64,000 nt of DNA. Origin: Paenibacillus artemisiicola (GTDB lineage: Bacteria > Bacillota > Bacilli > Paenibacillales > Paenibacillaceae). The position numbers were made by a program, and so were the translations under genes. Position 1 is the stretch's first letter. Each line of letters begins with the position of its first letter. Shown piece by piece: positions 61,667 through 64,000 of the stretch. Location of the stretch: the NCBI RefSeq assembly GCF_017652985.1, contig NZ_JAGGDJ010000020.1:1-64000 (forward strand), in the 5' to 3' direction. A model generated the notes under the pieces. The model ran no database searches. It saw only the letters and a list, made by a program, of their open reading frames with translations, and was not told the origin of the DNA.

Positions 61667-64000
61667 TCACCTCTCCACGGACTCTAAGATGTACGCTTCG
61701 ATAATGTCGCCCTCTTTGAGGTCGTTGTATTTATCCAGCGTAATGCCGCACTCGTAGCCTTGGGCCACTTCCTTGGCGTCGTCCTTGAACCGTTTGAGCG
61801 ATTCGATCTCGCCTTCGAAGACGACGATGCCGCCGCGGATCAAGCGCGCTTTGGCGTTCCGCGCGATTTTGCCCGAGATGACCATGCAGCCCGCGATGAC
61901 GCCGACTTTGGTCACCTTGAACAGGTTGCGGATTTCGGCCTGGCCGATGACGACTTCCTTGAATACCGGATCCAGCATGCCCTTCATCGCGTGTTCGATC
62001 TCGTCGATGACGTTGTAGATGATGCTGTGCAGGCGGATGTCGACTTTCTCTTGCTCGGCCGTTGCCAGCGCCTGCGGTTCCGGACGCACGTTGAAGCCGA
62101 TGACGATCGCGCTGGAAGCCGCGGCGAGGTTGATGTCGGATTCCGTGATCGCGCCCGCGCCGCTGTGAATGATTTTCACGCGCACGCCTTCGATGTCGAT
62201 CTTCGCGAGCGAGCCCTTGAGCGCCTCGGAAGAACCTTGCACGTCGGCTTTGATGATCACGTTGAGATCCTTGATCTCGCCTTCTTTAATATGATTGTAC
62301 AAATCTTCGAGCGTTACGCGCGAGTTCGCGCCGAGCTCGGATTGGCGGTGCTTGATGGCGCGGCGCTCGGCGATGTCGCGTGCTTTGCGCTCGTCCTCGA
62401 ACACGAGGAACGGATCGCCCGCTTGCGGCACTTCCGTCAAACCGGTGATTTCGATCGGCGTGCTCGGACCGGCTTCCTTCAGACGGCGGCCCTTGTCGTT
62501 GACCATCGCCCGGACGCGGCCGAAGCAATTGCCGGCGACGAATGCGTCGCCGATTTTGAGCGTGCCGTGCTGCACGAGAATCCGCGCGACCGGCCCTTTG
62601 CCTTTGTCCAGCTCGGCTTCGATGACGGTGCCGCGCGCCCGTTTGTTCGGGTTCGCTTTATAGTCGTTCACCTCGGCGACGAGGAGAATCATTTCGAGCA
62701 GTTCTTCCAGGCCGATGCGCTGCTTCGCGGAGACGTTGACGAAAATCGTGTCGCCGCCCCACTCTTCCGGCACCAGTCCGTACTCCGTCAAGCTCTGCTT
62801 GATTTTGTCCGGCTCGGCGTCCGGCTTGTCGATCTTGTTCACCGCGACGATGATCGGCACGTTCGCCGCCTTCGCGTGGTTGATCGCCTCGACCGTTTGC
62901 GGCATGACGCCGTCGTCCGCGGCCACGACGATGATCGTGATATCCGTTACCTGCGCGCCGCGCGCCCGCATCAGCGTGAAGGCTTCGTGGCCCGGCGTAT
63001 CGAGGAACGTGATTTTCTTATGGTTGATCTCGACTTGGTAGGCGCCGATATGCTGCGTAATGCCGCCTGCTTCGCCGCTCGTGACGTTGGTTTTGCGGAT
63101 CGCGTCGAGCAGCGTCGTTTTGCCGTGGTCGACGTGACCCATGATCGTGACGACCGGCGGACGCGCTTCGAGGGACTCCTCTTCGTCCTTCTCTTCGATC
63201 GTCTCGAATTGATCTTCCTCGACCGGAATCTTCACTTCGACTTCGACGCCGTATTCCGCCGCGATGAGCTGCACGGTATCCAGGTCGACTTCTTGGTTGA
63301 TCGTCGCCATGACGCCGAGCATGATGAGCTTCTTGATGACTTCCGAAGCGTCCTTATGCAGCAGCTTCGCCAGATCGCCGACGGTTACCGTGCCGCGCAC
63401 GATGATTTTCTTCGGCGTATTGTCGATCTTCTCGCGGCGTTCCTGCTGCTGGTTCCGGCCGCGGTTGTTCTTGCCGCCTCTATTGTTCTTGCCGCCCCGG
63501 CCGTTGTTGTCTTCGAATCGCTTGTTGTTGTTGTACGAATTGTTCGAGGCTTTCGGATTGTTGCGTCTCCGATCGTCCGACGTGCCGCCGCGGTTGCTGT
63601 TGTCGAACGTGCGCGCAGGCGCGCTGCCGGCGCTGCCGCCCTGGCCTTGCGGGCGATTGCCTTGGTAGCCGCCTTGGCCGCCGCCTTGACCTTGCGGACG
63701 GTTGCCTTGATAACCGCCTTGGCCGCCGCCCTGGCCTTGCGGACGATTGCCTTGATAGCCGCCTTGACCGCCGCCTTGGCCTTGCGGACGATTGCCTTGG
63801 TAGCCGCCGCCGCCTTGGCCTTGCGGACGGCTGCCTTGACCGCCCTGACCGCCGCCTTGGCCTTGCGGACGGTTGCCTTGATAACCGCCGCCGCCTTGGC
63901 CTTGCGGACGGCTGCCTTGGTAGCCGCCGCCTTGGCCTTGCGGACGATTGCCCTGATAGCCGCCGCCTTGGCCGCCTTGACGATTGCCTTGATAACCGCC
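61667..64000 (-). CDS. infB: Translation initiation factor IF-2, N-terminus beyond window
   Basis: The frame stays open to the window end; 777 codons plus stop are visible. It delivers fMet-tRNA to the 30S. From the C-terminus: domains IV-III, EF-Tu-like G domain with GHVDHGKTT, DTPGHEAF and NKIDKP, then IF2_N (IIVRGTVTVGDLAKLL). Before this lies a basic Asn/Arg/Gly region and then a Gly/Gln/Tyr/Asn/Arg repeat (63640-64000). A GTG at 63400 is internal, not the start. Confidence 0.96.
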   Translation of the reverse strand, partial: GGYQGNRQGGQGGGYQGNRPQGQGGGYQGSRPQGQGGGGYQGNRPQGQGGGQGGQGSRPQGQGGGGYQGNRPQGQGGGQGGYQGNRPQGQGGGQGGYQGNRPQGQGGGQGGYQGNRPQGQGGSAGSAPARTFDNSNRGGTSDDRRRNNPKASNNSYNNNKRFEDNNGRGGKNNRGGKNNRGRNQQQERREKIDNTPKKIIVRGTVTVGDLAKLLHKDASEVIKKLIMLGVMATINQEVDLDTVQLIAAEYGVEVEVKIPVEEDQFETIEEKDEEESLEARPPVVTIMGHVDHGKTTLLDAIRKTNVTSGEAGGITQHIGAYQVEINHKKITFLDTPGHEAFTLMRARGAQVTDITIIVVAADDGVMPQTVEAINHAKAANVPIIVAVNKIDKPDAEPDKIKQSLTEYGLVPEEWGGDTIFVNVSAKQRIGLEELLEMILLVAEVNDYKANPNKRARGTVIEAELDKGKGPVARILVQHGTLKIGDAFVAGNCFGRVRAMVNDKGRRLKEAGPSTPIEITGLTEVPQAGDPFLVFEDERKARDIAERRAIKHRQSELGANSRVTLEDLYNHIKEGEIKDLNVIIKADVQGSSEALKGSLAKIDIEGVRVKIIHSGAGAITESDINLAAASSAIVIGFNVRPEPQALATAEQEKVDIRLHSIIYNVIDEIEHAMKGMLDPVFKEVVIGQAEIRNLFKVTKVGVIAGCMVISGKIARNAKARLIRGGIVVFEGEIESLKRFKDDAKEVAQGYECGITLDKYNDLKEGDIIEAYILESVER
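63640..64000 (-). repeat. Coding tandem repeat in infB
   Basis: Eight (N/S)RPQGQGG units of about 13-16 residues spaced by GGYQG or GGQGGYQG, plus a ninth partial at the edge. DNA period is about 39-48 bases and near-identical between copies. The array continues outside the window. Confidence 0.9.

Noticed and set aside
63640..64000. Non-coding tandem repeat
   Set aside because: The frame stays open in register with IF-2 and encodes a regular peptide repeat.

Overview
The window is a stretch of chromosome from a GC-rich, endospore-forming Firmicute, most likely Paenibacillaceae (Paenibacillus/Cohnella type). The evidence is the set of sporulation genes (spoVS, sleB, spoIIIE, dpaA/dpaB, ricA), gene order that follows Bacillus subtilis (infB-rbfA-nrnA-truB-ribF-rpsO-pnp-ylxY-mlpA, dpaAB-asd-dapG-dapA-rnj-tepA-ylzJ-spoIIIE, ymfF-ymfH-ymfI-ymfJ-ymfK-ymfM-pgsA-cinA-recA-rny-ymdB-spoVS-miaB-ymcA), strong AGGAGG-type ribosome sites and frequent TTG/GTG starts. 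Almost every gene is on the minus strand, so transcription runs from high to low coordinates. No rRNA, tRNA, CRISPR array, prophage or insertion sequence was seen.

Layout. 1-1,514: an hrpB-type helicase gene cut off at the window edge by sequence that resembles a sequencing adapter. 1,762-12,236: a ten-gene cobalamin operon (btuF-btuC-btuD-cobT-cobU-cbiB-cobS-cobD-cobQ-cbiZ) with its own promoter, a cobalamin riboswitch and a riboswitch-linked intrinsic terminator. It combines corrinoid import, CbiZ-type salvage and lower-ligand assembly, so it looks like a remodelling and late-biosynthesis operon without corrin-ring genes. A promoter plus a possible small membrane or exported peptide gene diverges from it. 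12,457-18,720: accessory single genes: a Cu(I) P-type ATPase, rhodanese, a YbjQ-family protein, a DUF4184 membrane protein, signal peptidase I and the only long plus-strand gene, an MFS transporter.

18,726-41,472: conserved core: ricA, miaB, pduL, korB-korA, a dipeptidase, spoVS (sigma-H promoter visible), ymdB, rny, recX, recA (SOS box and consensus promoter visible), cinA, pgsA, rimO, yajQ, a RodZ-like gene, DUF3388 and DUF3243 genes, the EF-P modification genes ymfI/ymfH/ymfF, and sleB (sigma-G promoter visible). 41,483-53,157: spoIIIE, ylzJ, tepA, rnj, dapA, a tandem palindromic repeat, dapG, asd, dpaB-dpaA and dut. 53,138-64,000: an M16 peptidase, ylxY, pnp, rpsO, ribF, truB, nrnA, rbfA and the C-terminal part of infB, which leaves the window inside a long Gly/Gln/Arg/Asn repeat.

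Two themes recur: RNA decay and modification (RNase Y with RicA, RNase J, PNPase, NrnA, MiaB, RimO, TruB, RbfA) and spore formation (dipicolinate from the lysine pathway, cortex lysis, SpoIIIE, SpoVS). I did not find a clearly new multi-gene system. The least explained items are the adapter-like end, the 40-bp repeats between dapG and dapA, the small gene beside the riboswitch, the IF-2 repeat and the pduL-korBA neighbourhood.
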